From: Labrys sp. WJW
GTDB lineage: Bacteria; Pseudomonadota; Alphaproteobacteria; Rhizobiales; Labraceae
Length of the DNA: 64,000 nt
Direction: 5' to 3'
Assembly (NCBI RefSeq): GCF_001676615.1
Contig: NZ_LYXZ01000041.1
Coordinates: 61,554 to 125,553, forward strand
The notes under the pieces are model-generated. The model saw only the letters and a program-made list of their open reading frames with translations, searched no databases and was not told the DNA's origin. Positions within the stretch are counted from its first letter, which is position 1. Each line of letters opens with the position of its first letter. This document shows, one piece after another, positions 35,866 through 45,900 of this stretch. The position numbers were made by a program, and so were the translations under genes.

Positions 35866-35953
35866 GCGTCATTGCGAGCGTAGCGAAGCAATCCACACAT
35901 CCGCGTACAACGCATTCCGGCCCTGGATTGCTTCGCTACGCTCGCAATGACGC
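35866..35953. repeat. 30-bp perfect inverted repeat (TCATTGCGAGC family)
   Basis: The arm at 35866-35895 (GCGTCATTGCGAGCGTAGCG...) is exactly complementary to 35924-35953, with a 28-bp loop. It belongs to a widespread bacterial palindrome family; a short single unit recurs at 49124. It sits between the second binding-protein gene and the permease and could dampen read-through. Confidence 0.9.
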
Positions 35954-36019
35954 CCGATCGGTCGAGCACCAGGGCCGTCGCAATTCACCCGTGACCCGCT
36001 ATTGTGTTGGGATTGATGC

Positions 36020-36961
36020 ATGAGCCTTTTCGCTTTTATCGGTTCGATTGAAATCGGCCTGATCTATGCGCTGATCGCGCTGGGCGTGTTTTTGTCGTTC
36101 CGGGTGCTCGATTTTCCCGACTTGACGGTTGACGGTTCCTATCCGCTCGGCGCCGCCACGGCCGCCGCCGCCATCGTGGCCGGCCTCGATCCCTTCTCGG
36201 CCACGGCGCTCGCCATCGTGGCCGGCGCCCTCGCCGGGGCGATGACGGCCTGGCTCAATATCCGCTTCCGCATCCTGCAATTGCTGGCCAGCATCCTGAC
36301 CATGACGGCGCTCTACTCGATCAATCTGCGCATCATGGGCAAGCCCAACGTCCCCCTGCTCAACCAGGAGACGCTGGTGACCTGGACGCGCGACCATCTG
36401 ACGGCGATCCTCGGCTGGGCGCCGCCTTCCTATCAGCTGAAGGTCTGGATGCTCGGCGTCATCGTGCTGGTCGTCTGGGCCCTGCTCAGCTGGTTCCTCA
36501 ATTCCGAATTCGGCCTCGCCATGCGGGCGACCGGCGCCAATCCGCGCATGGCGCGGGCGCAGGGCGTCTCCACCCAGTTGCACAATTATGTCGGCATGGC
36601 GATCTCGAACGCCCTCGTCGCCCTTGCCGGCGCCCTGTTCGCCCAGACCAGCGGCTTTGCCGACATCACGCTCGGCACCGGCACCATCGTCGGCGGCCTC
36701 GCAGCGGTCATCCTCGGCGAGACCTTGTTCCGCACCCGCTCGATCGCCTGGCTGCTGGTCGCCTGCATCGTCGGCGCCATCCTCTATCGCCTCGCCATCG
36801 CGCTGGCGCTCAATTCCGAATGGTCGCGCTCGATCGGGCTCAATTCCAGCGACCAGAACCTGGTGACCTCGGTTCTGGTCGGCCTGGCGCTGATCCTGCC
36901 GAGCCAGTTCCCCCGCCTGCGCGCGATCTTCGCGTCCGCGCCCAAGTCAGTATCCAAGTAA
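36020..36961 (+). CDS. ABC transporter permease (TrpY/LivH-like)
   Basis: A 313-residue inner-membrane permease of the BPD_transp_2 family. About eight to nine hydrophobic segments are visible. Landmarks are DFPDLTVDGSYPLGAATAAA near residue 32, the cytoplasmic FGLAMRATGANPRMARAQGV near 164 and LGTGTIVGGLAAVILGET near 217. It is followed after 10 bp by its ATPase and preceded by the two binding proteins. Confidence 0.92.
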   Translation: MSLFAFIGSIEIGLIYALIALGVFLSFRVLDFPDLTVDGSYPLGAATAAAAIVAGLDPFSATALAIVAGALAGAMTAWLNIRFRILQLLASILTMTALYSINLRIMGKPNVPLLNQETLVTWTRDHLTAILGWAPPSYQLKVWMLGVIVLVVWALLSWFLNSEFGLAMRATGANPRMARAQGVSTQLHNYVGMAISNALVALAGALFAQTSGFADITLGTGTIVGGLAAVILGETLFRTRSIAWLLVACIVGAILYRLAIALALNSEWSRSIGLNSSDQNLVTSVLVGLALILPSQFPRLRAIFASAPKSVSK

Positions 36962-36971
36962 GGAGGCGGCG

Positions 36972-37766
36972 ATGATCGAGATCAAGGACATCCACGTCAC
37001 CTTCGGCCGCGGTACGCCGCTGGAAAACCGGGCCTTGCGCGGGCTTTCGCTGACCATCCCGACCGGCCAGTTCGTCACGGTGATCGGCTCCAACGGCGCC
37101 GGGAAGTCCACACTGCTCAACGTGTTGAGCGGCGACGCCCAGGCCGAGCGCGGCCGCATCGTCATCGAGGGTGTCGACGTGCAGCGCTGGCCCACGGCCC
37201 GCCGCGCCGGGCTGATCGCTCGCGTGTTCCAGGATCCGATGGCCGGCACCTGCGAGAGGCTGTCGATCGAGGAAAACATGGCACTCGCCTTCGCGCGCGG
37301 GCGCTCGCGCGGCCTCGGCACCTCGCTCAACGGGACGCGGCGAGCGTTGTTCCGCGACAAGCTGTCGATCCTCGGCCTCGGCCTCGAAAACCGCCTCGGC
37401 GATTCCATGGGCCTGCTCTCCGGCGGCCAGCGCCAGGCCGTCAGCCTTTTGATGGCGACGCTGACCGGCATGAAGATCCTGCTGCTCGACGAGCACACGG
37501 CGGCACTCGATCCGCGCACTGCCGACTTCGTGCTCGAGCTGACCCGCAAGATCGTCGAGGAGCAGCAGCTTACCGCGCTGATGGTGACCCATTCGATGCG
37601 ACATGCCCTCGACTACGGCACCCGCACGGTGATGCTGCATGAAGGCCAGGTCGCCTTCGATCTCGACGCCGAGCATCGCAAGGGCCTTGATGTTCCCGAT
37701 CTCCTCAAGCTGTTCAGCAAGGTGCGCGGCGAACAGCTCGACGACGACAGCCTGCTGCTGGGCTGA
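36972..37766 (+). CDS. ABC transporter ATP-binding protein (TrpZ-like)
   Basis: A 264-residue ATPase for the TrpX-type importer. Walker A is GSNGAGKSTLLNVLSG near residue 38, the signature is LLSGGQRQAVSLLM, Walker B is ILLLDEHTAALDP (His after Glu in place of the usual Pro) and the H-loop is VTHSMRHALDYG. AAGGAGGCG lies before the start. It ends 10 bp from the convergent oxidoreductase gene. Confidence 0.92.
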   Translation: MIEIKDIHVTFGRGTPLENRALRGLSLTIPTGQFVTVIGSNGAGKSTLLNVLSGDAQAERGRIVIEGVDVQRWPTARRAGLIARVFQDPMAGTCERLSIEENMALAFARGRSRGLGTSLNGTRRALFRDKLSILGLGLENRLGDSMGLLSGGQRQAVSLLMATLTGMKILLLDEHTAALDPRTADFVLELTRKIVEEQQLTALMVTHSMRHALDYGTRTVMLHEGQVAFDLDAEHRKGLDVPDLLKLFSKVRGEQLDDDSLLLG

Positions 37767-37775
37767 GGCTCACCG

Positions 37776-38753
37776 TCAGGGGACCAGGACGACCTTGCCC
37801 ATGCTCCGGCGCGACTGCAGGCTCTCGTGCGCCTCAGCCGCCCGGGCCAGCGGGAAGCGGCCACCGATCACGACCTTGAGCGAACCCGTCGCGGCCTGGG
37901 CGAAGAGATCGCCGAGATCGGCACGCAGCGTGTCGGGCGCCAGCAAAGGCAGGAGGGCGAAGCCCTTCAGCGATTGGTTGCGCCCCAGCAGACCTTCGAC
38001 CTCGGGCTTGCCGAGTTCGAACCGTCCCATGGCCGCGCAGACGAGTTCCCCGGCCGGAGCGAGCGCACCCAGACAGGCAGTGGCCTGAGGCCCGCCGACG
38101 AGGTCATAGACGATGTCGACGCCCTTGCCTGCCGTCGCGGCCAGCACCTGGTCGACCCAATCCGCGCCGCGATAGTCGACAGCCGCGTCCGCGCCCAGGG
38201 AACGCGTGAAATCGAGCTTCTCCGGCGAACCGGCAGCGGCGATCACCTGGCGCACCCCGGCATTGCGGGCGAGCTGGACCAACAGCGATCCCACCCCGCC
38301 TGCAGCGGCGTTGACCAGAAGCGATTTTCCCGCCGGCGGGTTGCGGCGAAGGAGATGAAGGGCCGTCAGCCCCTGCACCATCAGGGCAGCCCCCGCCTCG
38401 AAGGACAGTCCGTCCGGGAGCGGTACCAGCGCGGCGGCTTCGGCAATGACATAGCCGGCATAGCCGCCTGCCCTGCCCATGGCGAAGAGCGGCGCCGCCA
38501 CGCGCGTACCGGGTGCCGGCCCCGCGACACCCGGGCCGAGGGCCTCGACGATACCCGTGACCTCGACACCCATCACCATCGGCAGGTCGGGCGTCACGGC
38601 ATAGCGATCCTGGCGCATCAGCACCTCGAAATAGTTCACGCCCGCCGCCTGCATGCGGATCAGCGCTTCGGCGGCGCCGGGAACGGGGATGGGCAGCTCG
38701 ACGGGCTGGAGGACATCGGGAGCGCCGAAGCGGTTCAGGGGAATGGCGTGCAT
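37776..38753 (-). CDS. Zinc-type/quinone oxidoreductase-like dehydrogenase
   Basis: A 325-residue MDR-superfamily NADPH-dependent reductase of the quinone oxidoreductase type. The opening MHAIPLNRFGAPDVLQ, AAGVNYFEVLMRQ and the nucleotide motif AAAGGVGSLLVQLARNAG are typical, and no zinc-ligand cysteines are seen. The start at 38753 follows homology. It diverges from an HxlR regulator, a pairing common for redox-responsive quinone or aldehyde reductases. Confidence 0.88.
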   Translation of the reverse strand: MHAIPLNRFGAPDVLQPVELPIPVPGAAEALIRMQAAGVNYFEVLMRQDRYAVTPDLPMVMGVEVTGIVEALGPGVAGPAPGTRVAAPLFAMGRAGGYAGYVIAEAAALVPLPDGLSFEAGAALMVQGLTALHLLRRNPPAGKSLLVNAAAGGVGSLLVQLARNAGVRQVIAAAGSPEKLDFTRSLGADAAVDYRGADWVDQVLAATAGKGVDIVYDLVGGPQATACLGALAPAGELVCAAMGRFELGKPEVEGLLGRNQSLKGFALLPLLAPDTLRADLGDLFAQAATGSLKVVIGGRFPLARAAEAHESLQSRRSMGKVVLVP

Positions 38754-38787
38754 GGGATCACCGGGTGCTGGTCTCGAATGACCCGGT

Positions 38788-38818
38788 TGTGTGATATTCT
38801 CCGTTTCGTCTCTACACA
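38788..38818. promoter_or_regulatory. Possible HxlR operator in divergent promoter
   Basis: TGTGT at 38788-38792 and ACACA at 38814-38818 form an inverted pair in the 97-bp space between the oxidoreductase and HxlR genes. Position fits an operator controlling both. Confidence 0.4.
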
Positions 38819-38850
38819 CTCTTTTGTGCCATACAGACCTCAAGGTAACC

Positions 38851-39237
38851 ATGACGGAGCTGACCAAGCGCCTGCCCATGCTGCCCGTCGAGCGGGCCCT
38901 CAAGGTGATTTCGGGCCGCTGGAAGGCCGTGATCCTCTATTACCTGCTCGACGGCCCCAAACGCCTTTCCGAACTGAAGCGGCTGGTGCCCGAGATCAGC
39001 CAGAAGGTGTTGATCCAGCAATTGCGCGAAATGGAGGAGCATGGCCTCGTCCACCGCGAGATCTTCCGGCAGGTCCCACCCCGCGTCGACTATTCGGCGA
39101 CGCCGCTCGGCCAGAGCCTCGAGCCGGTCCTCCTGGCTCTATGCGACTGGGGGCAGCGGCATGCCGCCGAGCTGGACGAGCTCGACCAGACGCGGGATTG
39201 CATCATCCGGCCGGTGCGGCAGATGGGGGTGACTTAG
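38851..39237 (+). CDS. HxlR-family transcriptional regulator
   Basis: A 128-residue winged-helix regulator. The family core is ISGRWKAVILYYLLDGPKRL near residue 21, the recognition helix region is EISQKVLIQQLREMEEHGLV and the wing is RVDYSATPLG. No conserved cysteine at the N-terminus is seen; one cysteine is in LCDWGQ and one near the C-terminus. It probably controls the divergent oxidoreductase gene. Its stop codon lies within the start of a ~100-bp dispersed repeat. Confidence 0.92.
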   Translation: MTELTKRLPMLPVERALKVISGRWKAVILYYLLDGPKRLSELKRLVPEISQKVLIQQLREMEEHGLVHREIFRQVPPRVDYSATPLGQSLEPVLLALCDWGQRHAAELDELDQTRDCIIRPVRQMGVT

Positions 39238-39338
39238 AGCAAAGCGCGTTCAGGTGTGAACACTTGTTTGCTCTAACTCTTTGGTTCGACGCGTCTTTGC
39301 GATTCGAGGTGATTCCGAGAAATCACAAAACGCTTTAG
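39235..39338. repeat. ~100-bp dispersed repeat, copy 1
   Basis: It begins TAGAGCAAAGCGCGTT, contains TTTGCTCTAACTCTTTGGTT and CGTCTTTGCGATTC, and ends near CAAAACGCTTTAG. Two further copies occur at 59504-59608 and 63905-64000. The stop codon of the HxlR gene is formed by its first bases. Confidence 0.88.
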
Positions 39339-39349
39339 GTAGAGGCTCT

Positions 39350-39506
39350 CCCCTCATCCCCTTGCCGGGACCTTCTCCCGCAAGGGGAGAAGGAATTTAA
39401 TTGGGCTCGGGATGCGATTTTTGGAACCGCTCGACCAAGTTCAGCCTGTCCCACCAAAACCCCTTCTCCCCTTGCGGGAGAAGGTCCCGGCAGGGGGATG
39501 AGGGGT
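39350..39506. repeat. REP-like inverted pair before addA
   Basis: Units at 39350-39393 and 39462-39506 are near-perfect reverse complements (CCCTCATCCCCTTGCCGGGA... against ...TCCCGGCAGGGGGATGAGG). They lie at the 3' side of the addBA operon, where they could end its transcript. Confidence 0.85.
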
Positions 39507-39524
39507 TCGCACCACGCATAAATA

Positions 39525-42500
39525 TCACCCCACAACTGCCCGCACCGCCTCCTCCAGCCTCTCCGCCGGCAGCTCCATGATCGCGGCCGTCGCGGTCCAG
39601 ACCAGGGCAACCCGCACCTCCTTGGCCGGGTAAAGCCGCATCAGCAGATGGCGGTAGAGCCCGAGCTGGCTGAGATAGGCCTGCGGCACCGCATCGAGCC
39701 CGCTAGGCGGCTGACGGTTGGTCTTGAAATCGACGATCCAGACCGCATCCGGCCCGACGGCAAGCCGATCGATGCGCCCGGACACGGCATAGTCGGCCCG
39801 ACCCGGCCGGATGATGCGGCCGGCCAGGGCGACCTCGGCGCGGCTGCCCGAGGCAAAAATCGGTTCGAGAGCCGGCAAGGCCAGTACCGCCAGGGCCTCC
39901 TCGGCCCAGCCGGCGTGATCCTCCGGCCATTGCGTCGCCGCCCGGCCGAGGAAGGCGAGCGCCTGCTCGCGCCGGGCCGGCATTTCGACATCGGGCAGAT
40001 ATTGCAGGAGCGCGTGGATCAATGATCCGCGCCGCAGCGTCCTGCTGTCGGGAGCCGTCACGCCCGTCAAGCCTGCCAGTTCCTCGGGGTGTTCGGTTTC
40101 GGAGGGTGCGAGCGCAACCTCCTCCGCCCGTTCGGCAGCTGCTTTCTGGTTGAGCCAGGCCGGGACGGACAAGACCGTGTCCGGCACCGCCAGCGCCCGA
40201 TTCTCGACCGGGCGCCGGGGCGTCGGCTCATAGACCAGCCTCTCGCCTTCGCCATCCGGCTCGACACGCGCGCCGGCCTCGCGCAAGGCATCGGCCACCA
40301 TGTCGTACCAATTGCCCGGTCGCCGCGCATGGGCACCTTCGAAGCCGGCGATGACGAGCCGATCCTCGGCCCGGGTGAGCGCGACATAGAGCAGGCGGCG
40401 ATGCTCGGCCTCGTTCTCGATCCGGATCGCATCGCGAGCGGCGCTGACCGCAGGCGGATCCGAGGCCTTGTTGGGTGACCAGACCGGGATCTCCCTGCCG
40501 GCAGGCCGTCCTTGTGCCTGCAGGAAGAACAGCTTGGGATCGTGCCGCCCGTCCGGCGCGCTGCAGGTATCGGCCAGGATGACGACCCGCGCCTCCAGCC
40601 CCTTGGAGCCATGCACCGTCATCACGCGCACTTCGCCGCGCGCCACGTCCATGTCGCGCTTGATCTCCGCCTTGGCCTCGGCGAGCCAGGCGAGGAAGCC
40701 TTGCAGGCTGGCGGTGTTAGCCCGCTCGTAATCGCCGGCCACGCGCAGGAATTCGTCCAGCGCATCGGCGGCCTCCGCGCCGAAGCGCGCCAGCATGATG
40801 CGCCGGCCGCCGTCGCGGGCCAGGATATCGGCGAAGAAGGCGTAGGGCGTCTTGCCAGTGGCCTCTGCGCGCCAGGTCGTGAGGCGCGCAAAGGCGACAG
40901 CATAGCGCTCGTCCTGCCGCGCTTCCTCCGCCAAGGCAGCCCAGAGCGTACCCTTGCGGCTTGGAGCCAGACGAATGAGATCCTCGTCATCGAGGCCGAT
41001 GAGCGGCGTCTTGAGCACCGTCGCCAGCGTCAAATCGTCGGCCGGCAGCAGGGCGAAACGGGCGAGCGCCATCAGGTCCATCACGGCGATATGGTCGGTC
41101 AGGACGATGCGGTCGGCACCGGCCACCGGCACGCCGGCGAATTTCAGGGCGCGGATCACCGCCTCGAACAAGGCGTTGCGGCTGCGCACCAGCACCATCA
41201 CGTCGCCGGCATCATAGCGCGCACCCGTGGCGGGATCGCCCTCCCGGATCAGGCCGCTCACCTCGGCGGCGATCTTGCGGGCAAGCCGCACTACCGGGCT
41301 GGTGACAGGCGTCTCGTCGAAAGGTGCGTCCCAGGCGGTGATCTCGGCGGCCGGCTGCGGCTTTTCCACCGGCCAGACCTCGACGCGGCCGGGATCGCCG
41401 GCCCGCACCGTCTCATGCACGGTGGCGACATCGTCCGAGGACAGGCCGCGGCGGTTGTCGGCGGCGGCGAAGACATGGTCGACCGCCAGGAGAATATCGG
41501 GCGTCGAGCGGAAGGACTGCTTGAGCTCGATCGCCTCGAAACGCTCCTCCGCCTCGCCGACCTTGTGGCGGAAATGGCGGCGCATGCGGGCGAACTCCGC
41601 CGGCGCCGCGCCCTGGAAGGAGAAGATCGACTGCTTCTCGTCGCCCACGGCGAAGATGGTGCGCCTCTCGCTGCGCGCACCGGTGCCCGAGGTGAACTCA
41701 TGCGCCAGCATCTCGATGATATGCCACTGGGCCGGACTGGTATCCTGGGCTTCGTCGACCAGGATATGGTCGATGCCGCGATCGAGCTTGTAGAGCACCC
41801 ATTCCGCGCCTGCCCGGCTGAGCAGGTCTGCCGTGCGCTGCACGAGATCGTCGAAATCGAGCGCCGCCCGCGTTGATTTGCCGGCTTTGTATCGCCCGAG
41901 CAGCGCCGCCGCGACCGTCATCAGCGCCTCGCTGCGCTCATAGGCGGAGGCCGCCTTGCGCCGTTGCAGGAGCTCGGCGATACGCTCGAGCTCGGCGAGA
42001 AGCTGCTCGGCATAAACAGGGTAATCCTTGGCGAAATCCTTGACCAGGAAGGCATTGGCCGAGCGCACCTCGCCCGTGCCGGTCAGGAAGACGGAACGCC
42101 AGGCTTCGGCACGCCTCGCAGCCGCCGCGATGGCGGCGGCAAGCCTGTCGGCGAGATCGAGGATGCGCTTGCTGTCATACTCACGCAGGGCGGCCTCGAT
42201 CGCCGCCCATTCGCTGAACGGGATCGAGGTTTCGTCGATCTCGGCTTCGATGGCGGCGACGCTTTCGCCTTCCACCAATTCGAGCAAATCGCGTAATTGG
42301 CTCAGCGCGTCGGCGGCTCCCTTCTCGCTCAGGAAGGGACGCAGCGCCTCGCGCTCGAAAGTGATCTCGGCGAGCAGCCCGTCAAAGGCCCCCTCCCCGG
42401 TATCCTCCAGCAATCGCGCCATGGCCTGCCCGAGCCTGCCTTCCGGCTGCCCATTCGCTTCCAGGATCAGGCTGGTGCGGGCGACATCGAGCAGTTCGCG

Positions 42501-42965
42501 CGCCGCCCTGTCATCCAGCACTGCGAATTGTGCGGGAACATTGGCCTCGAAGGGGAAGAGATGCAGCACACGCTCGCAAAAGGCATGGATGGTGAGGATC
42601 TTCAGGCCGCCGGGCGTCTCGATCGCCGCCGCGAAGAGCTGACGCGCGCGCTTGAGGCCGGCCGCATCGGGCTTGAAGCCGGTGATGCCCTCGATCGCCG
42701 CGACGAGCTTGCCCTCCTCCTCGACGGCCCATTGGCCGAGCGTGGCGAAGATGCGGTTCTGCATGTTCGCGGCCGCGGCCTTGGTGAAGGTGAGGCAGAG
42801 GATGGCGGAGGGATCGACCCCGGCGAGCAGAAGCCGGATGACGCGCCGCGTCAAGACGGTGGTCTTTCCCGAGCCGGCATTGGCCGACACCCAGGCCGAT
42901 AGCGAGGGATCGGAGGCCAGGCGCTGATTGAGAACCGTGTCGGGAGAGGGCTTGCGCGGGATCAT
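39525..42965 (-). CDS. addA: Double-strand break repair helicase-nuclease AddA
   Basis: An 1146-residue UvrD-like helicase with a C-terminal RecB-type nuclease; with AddB it processes DNA ends for RecA. Walker A is SANAGSGKTTVLTRRV near residue 28, motif II is HILVDEAQDTSPAQW near residue 375, motif VI is LLYVALTRAEDRLV near residue 837, and the nuclease motif is VWIVDFKTNRQP near residue 1078. The start at 42965 overlaps the addB stop by 4 bp (ATGA), so both are made together. Confidence 0.96.
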   Translation of the reverse strand: MIPRKPSPDTVLNQRLASDPSLSAWVSANAGSGKTTVLTRRVIRLLLAGVDPSAILCLTFTKAAAANMQNRIFATLGQWAVEEEGKLVAAIEGITGFKPDAAGLKRARQLFAAAIETPGGLKILTIHAFCERVLHLFPFEANVPAQFAVLDDRAARELLDVARTSLILEANGQPEGRLGQAMARLLEDTGEGAFDGLLAEITFEREALRPFLSEKGAADALSQLRDLLELVEGESVAAIEAEIDETSIPFSEWAAIEAALREYDSKRILDLADRLAAAIAAAARRAEAWRSVFLTGTGEVRSANAFLVKDFAKDYPVYAEQLLAELERIAELLQRRKAASAYERSEALMTVAAALLGRYKAGKSTRAALDFDDLVQRTADLLSRAGAEWVLYKLDRGIDHILVDEAQDTSPAQWHIIEMLAHEFTSGTGARSERRTIFAVGDEKQSIFSFQGAAPAEFARMRRHFRHKVGEAEERFEAIELKQSFRSTPDILLAVDHVFAAADNRRGLSSDDVATVHETVRAGDPGRVEVWPVEKPQPAAEITAWDAPFDETPVTSPVVRLARKIAAEVSGLIREGDPATGARYDAGDVMVLVRSRNALFEAVIRALKFAGVPVAGADRIVLTDHIAVMDLMALARFALLPADDLTLATVLKTPLIGLDDEDLIRLAPSRKGTLWAALAEEARQDERYAVAFARLTTWRAEATGKTPYAFFADILARDGGRRIMLARFGAEAADALDEFLRVAGDYERANTASLQGFLAWLAEAKAEIKRDMDVARGEVRVMTVHGSKGLEARVVILADTCSAPDGRHDPKLFFLQAQGRPAGREIPVWSPNKASDPPAVSAARDAIRIENEAEHRRLLYVALTRAEDRLVIAGFEGAHARRPGNWYDMVADALREAGARVEPDGEGERLVYEPTPRRPVENRALAVPDTVLSVPAWLNQKAAAERAEEVALAPSETEHPEELAGLTGVTAPDSRTLRRGSLIHALLQYLPDVEMPARREQALAFLGRAATQWPEDHAGWAEEALAVLALPALEPIFASGSRAEVALAGRIIRPGRADYAVSGRIDRLAVGPDAVWIVDFKTNRQPPSGLDAVPQAYLSQLGLYRHLLMRLYPAKEVRVALVWTATAAIMELPAERLEEAVRAVVG

Positions 42966-45900
42966 GCTTCCTCCGCGCTCACGGACCATTCGCGCACCCG
43001 GGCAAGATGGTCGTAGTCGCCATAGCGCCGTCCCTTGAACATCGGGTGCAGCAGCGAGGCATAGGGCGTCTTCTCGTTCTCGAAGCGATCGATCAACGCC
43101 TTGAGGCTTTCGAGGCTCTGCAGGGCCACGTCAACGGGCGTGGTGTCCTTGAAGATCAGCGGCTTCTCGCTCGGCCCCTTGCCGCCACCGGCCAGATGCA
43201 CGATGGCGGGATCGCCCAGGGCCTCCGGTTTGGGCACGTCCTTGAACCCAGCTTCGAGCAGCATGGCCATTTCGAGCGCCAATTGCGGTGCGAGGCCTGC
43301 CTCCACCTGCCTGGCCGTAGGCGCCTGGCCAGTCTTGAAGTCGAGAATGGCAACCCGGCCATCGGCGGCGACCTCGATGCGGTCGGCACGGGCGGACAAA
43401 GTGAAGGCCCTTTCGGCCAAGGTCGGCCAGGTGAGCTTGCCGGGAATCTCGCTCAGCACGCGGGCAAGGCGCGGCTGGCGCTCGCGCTCCCACTCCACCA
43501 GGAATTCGGCGATGGCAGCAAAGCGCGGCCGCCAGAAGGCCAGGACCTCGGGAAAATCGGCGAGCGGTACGAAGAGTTCCTCACCGATCGCCATCAGGCG
43601 TGCGAGGGCATCCGGCGGCACACCATCGGCGCACAGGGCCGCGAACCGCTCGAGTGCGCCGTGGATCAGCGTGCCGCGCTCCGCCGCCCCGGGGGGCATG
43701 GCGATCTCGTCGAGCGGTTCGAGCTTGAGGATGTGGCGGGCATAGATCGTATAGGGATCGCGCACGAGGTGCTCGATCTGCGTGACCGAGAGGCGGGTCG
43801 GGCGCAAAGCGAGAGGCGGCTTCGGCTTGGGCGCGCCGAGTGGGGGTGGCGGCCCCTCCGCCGCATCGAGCTGGCGCGCGAGGGCGCAATAGAATTCGCC
43901 CCGCCTGCGCACGTCATCGAAGGCCGGCCCCAGGAAAGCGCCGAGCCGCTGCAGCCAGCGAGACGGCACGCTGGGCGAACCGCCGCGCTTCAGCGACCGC
44001 GTGATCACCACGTCGCCATAGCCGAGCGCCTGCTCGAAATCGTGGGCGGCAAGGCCGACACGCTTTTCCGGCGGCGACAAGCCGATCGCCGCCCGCATCG
44101 GCCGGTTCAGCCAGGGATCGGTCTTGACATCGGGCGGCCAGACACTCTCGTCGAGCCCGGCCAGCACCAGCCTGTCGACCGGCAGGAGACGGGCCTCCAG
44201 CAGGCCGTAGATGGCGATGCGCGGATGCTTGGGATCGCCGCCCCGCACCGAGCGCCCGGCGACCAGGGCCGCGAACAGGCCGGGATATTCATGCGCTGGC
44301 AGGCAGAGCGCCTCGGGCGCGACGGTCCCGAGATCATCGAAGAAGCCTGTGAGCGCCTCGCCGGCTTCGCCTTCCATGAGCCCGGCGCCTTCATCCGGTA
44401 CCGCTTCGGCCAGCGCCTCGACGGCGGCGCGATGCGCGGCGAAGAAGCTGGCCGCCGGCAAGGAATCGGACTGGCGCAGCAACGCCGCGAAGGGTTCGAG
44501 CCTGGCGGCCAAGGCCTCGATCATCGCCTCCGCTCCGGCCCAATCCTCTTCGCCGAGGGCCAGCCGGGCCGGTGGGCAATGGGGATCGCCGAGCGAGGCC
44601 TTGCCGAGAGCCAGGGCCGCCACGAGGCCGGCAGGACCGCCGGCCGGCCTGGGACCGCGCAGGGCGCCGATCTCCAGCGCCGTTACCGCCCGCTCCAGAT
44701 CCGCGCGTGCCAGGCCGAGGCGCGCCAGTGGGTGCTTGAGCAGGGACAACAGGGTAACGGGGTCGAAATCATGCAACGCGGCATCGAGCACCAGCCGCGT
44801 GAACAGGCCCGGTGCCGTCTGGGTCAAAGGTTGGCCGGCGCTGTCGTCGGCCTCGATGCCCCAGCGGCCGAGTTCGGTGACCACGCGCTCGGCAAGCTGG
44901 CGGTTCGGCGTCACCAGGGCGGCCCTATGGCCGGGCACGGTCAGGGCCTCCCGCAGCACCAGCGCCGCCGCCAGGGCTTCCTCGCCCTCATGCGCAGCTT
45001 CGACCAGGGCAACGCCCGCAAAGGCTTCGGCCACCGCCGCGGGATCGGCATGGCGCCGGCCGGCCCACAGATCCGTGGTCTCGGCCGGCCGCAGCGCCTG
45101 CGAGACCAAAGCCGCACGCAGCGCCAGGCTGGGCGGCGGCGAGGCGAGTTCGGTCACAGCTGCGCGTTCGGCGCCAATGTCGGCAAGCAAGGCGGCAAGA
45201 CCGGCCTGGGGATGGCCGGGGGCGCCCTCGCCCTTGCCGATGGCATTCCAGCCAATGGCATCGAGTTCGAGGTCCAGCCCCGGCAGGACGACCGCACCCT
45301 GGGGATGGGCGGCTACCGCCTTGATCAGGTCGCGGGTGGCGGGAATGGAGCCGGTCGAGCCGGCCACGATCACCGGGCCTGATCTGGGGTTTTCTGCAAG
45401 CCTGGCGGCCTCGCGCTCCATGCGGGCGTTGCGCAGGAGCACGGCGTCGCCGCGGCCGATCTCCTTGAGATGTTCGGGCCAGTGCACGGTGGCGATCTCG
45501 AGGAAGCGCAGCGTGATGTCCCAATATTTGTCGTAGAGCCCGGCATGGCTCTCGCCGAGATTGAGGATCGCCTCCGGCGGCACCCGGTCGATCTGCAGGC
45601 CGTCGAGGAAATTGCCGAGTTCGGCCGCGAGCCCTGCCGCATCACCCGGCGAGGAGGGAATCAGCAGCGGCTCGGCGCCCTCCTCGCCCGGAATCGGCAG
45701 GAGAGCCTGTTTCAGGGCCGCGCTCCATTGCAGGATCAGGCGCGTCAGGGCGACCTGGCGGTCGAGCCCGGCGACCGGCTCCGGCAGGTCGTCGCCGCCG
45801 TCATCGGCGAAGGCGATCTCGTCATCGTCGATCTCGCCGAGCGCCTTCAGGCGCGGCAGCAGCGCGGCATCGCTACCCAGCCTGTCGAGGAAGATGCCGC

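Noticed and set aside
43007..45382. 791-codon plus-strand frame opposite addB
   Set aside because: Antisense shadow of addB with Arg/Gln/Gly-biased composition and no family match.
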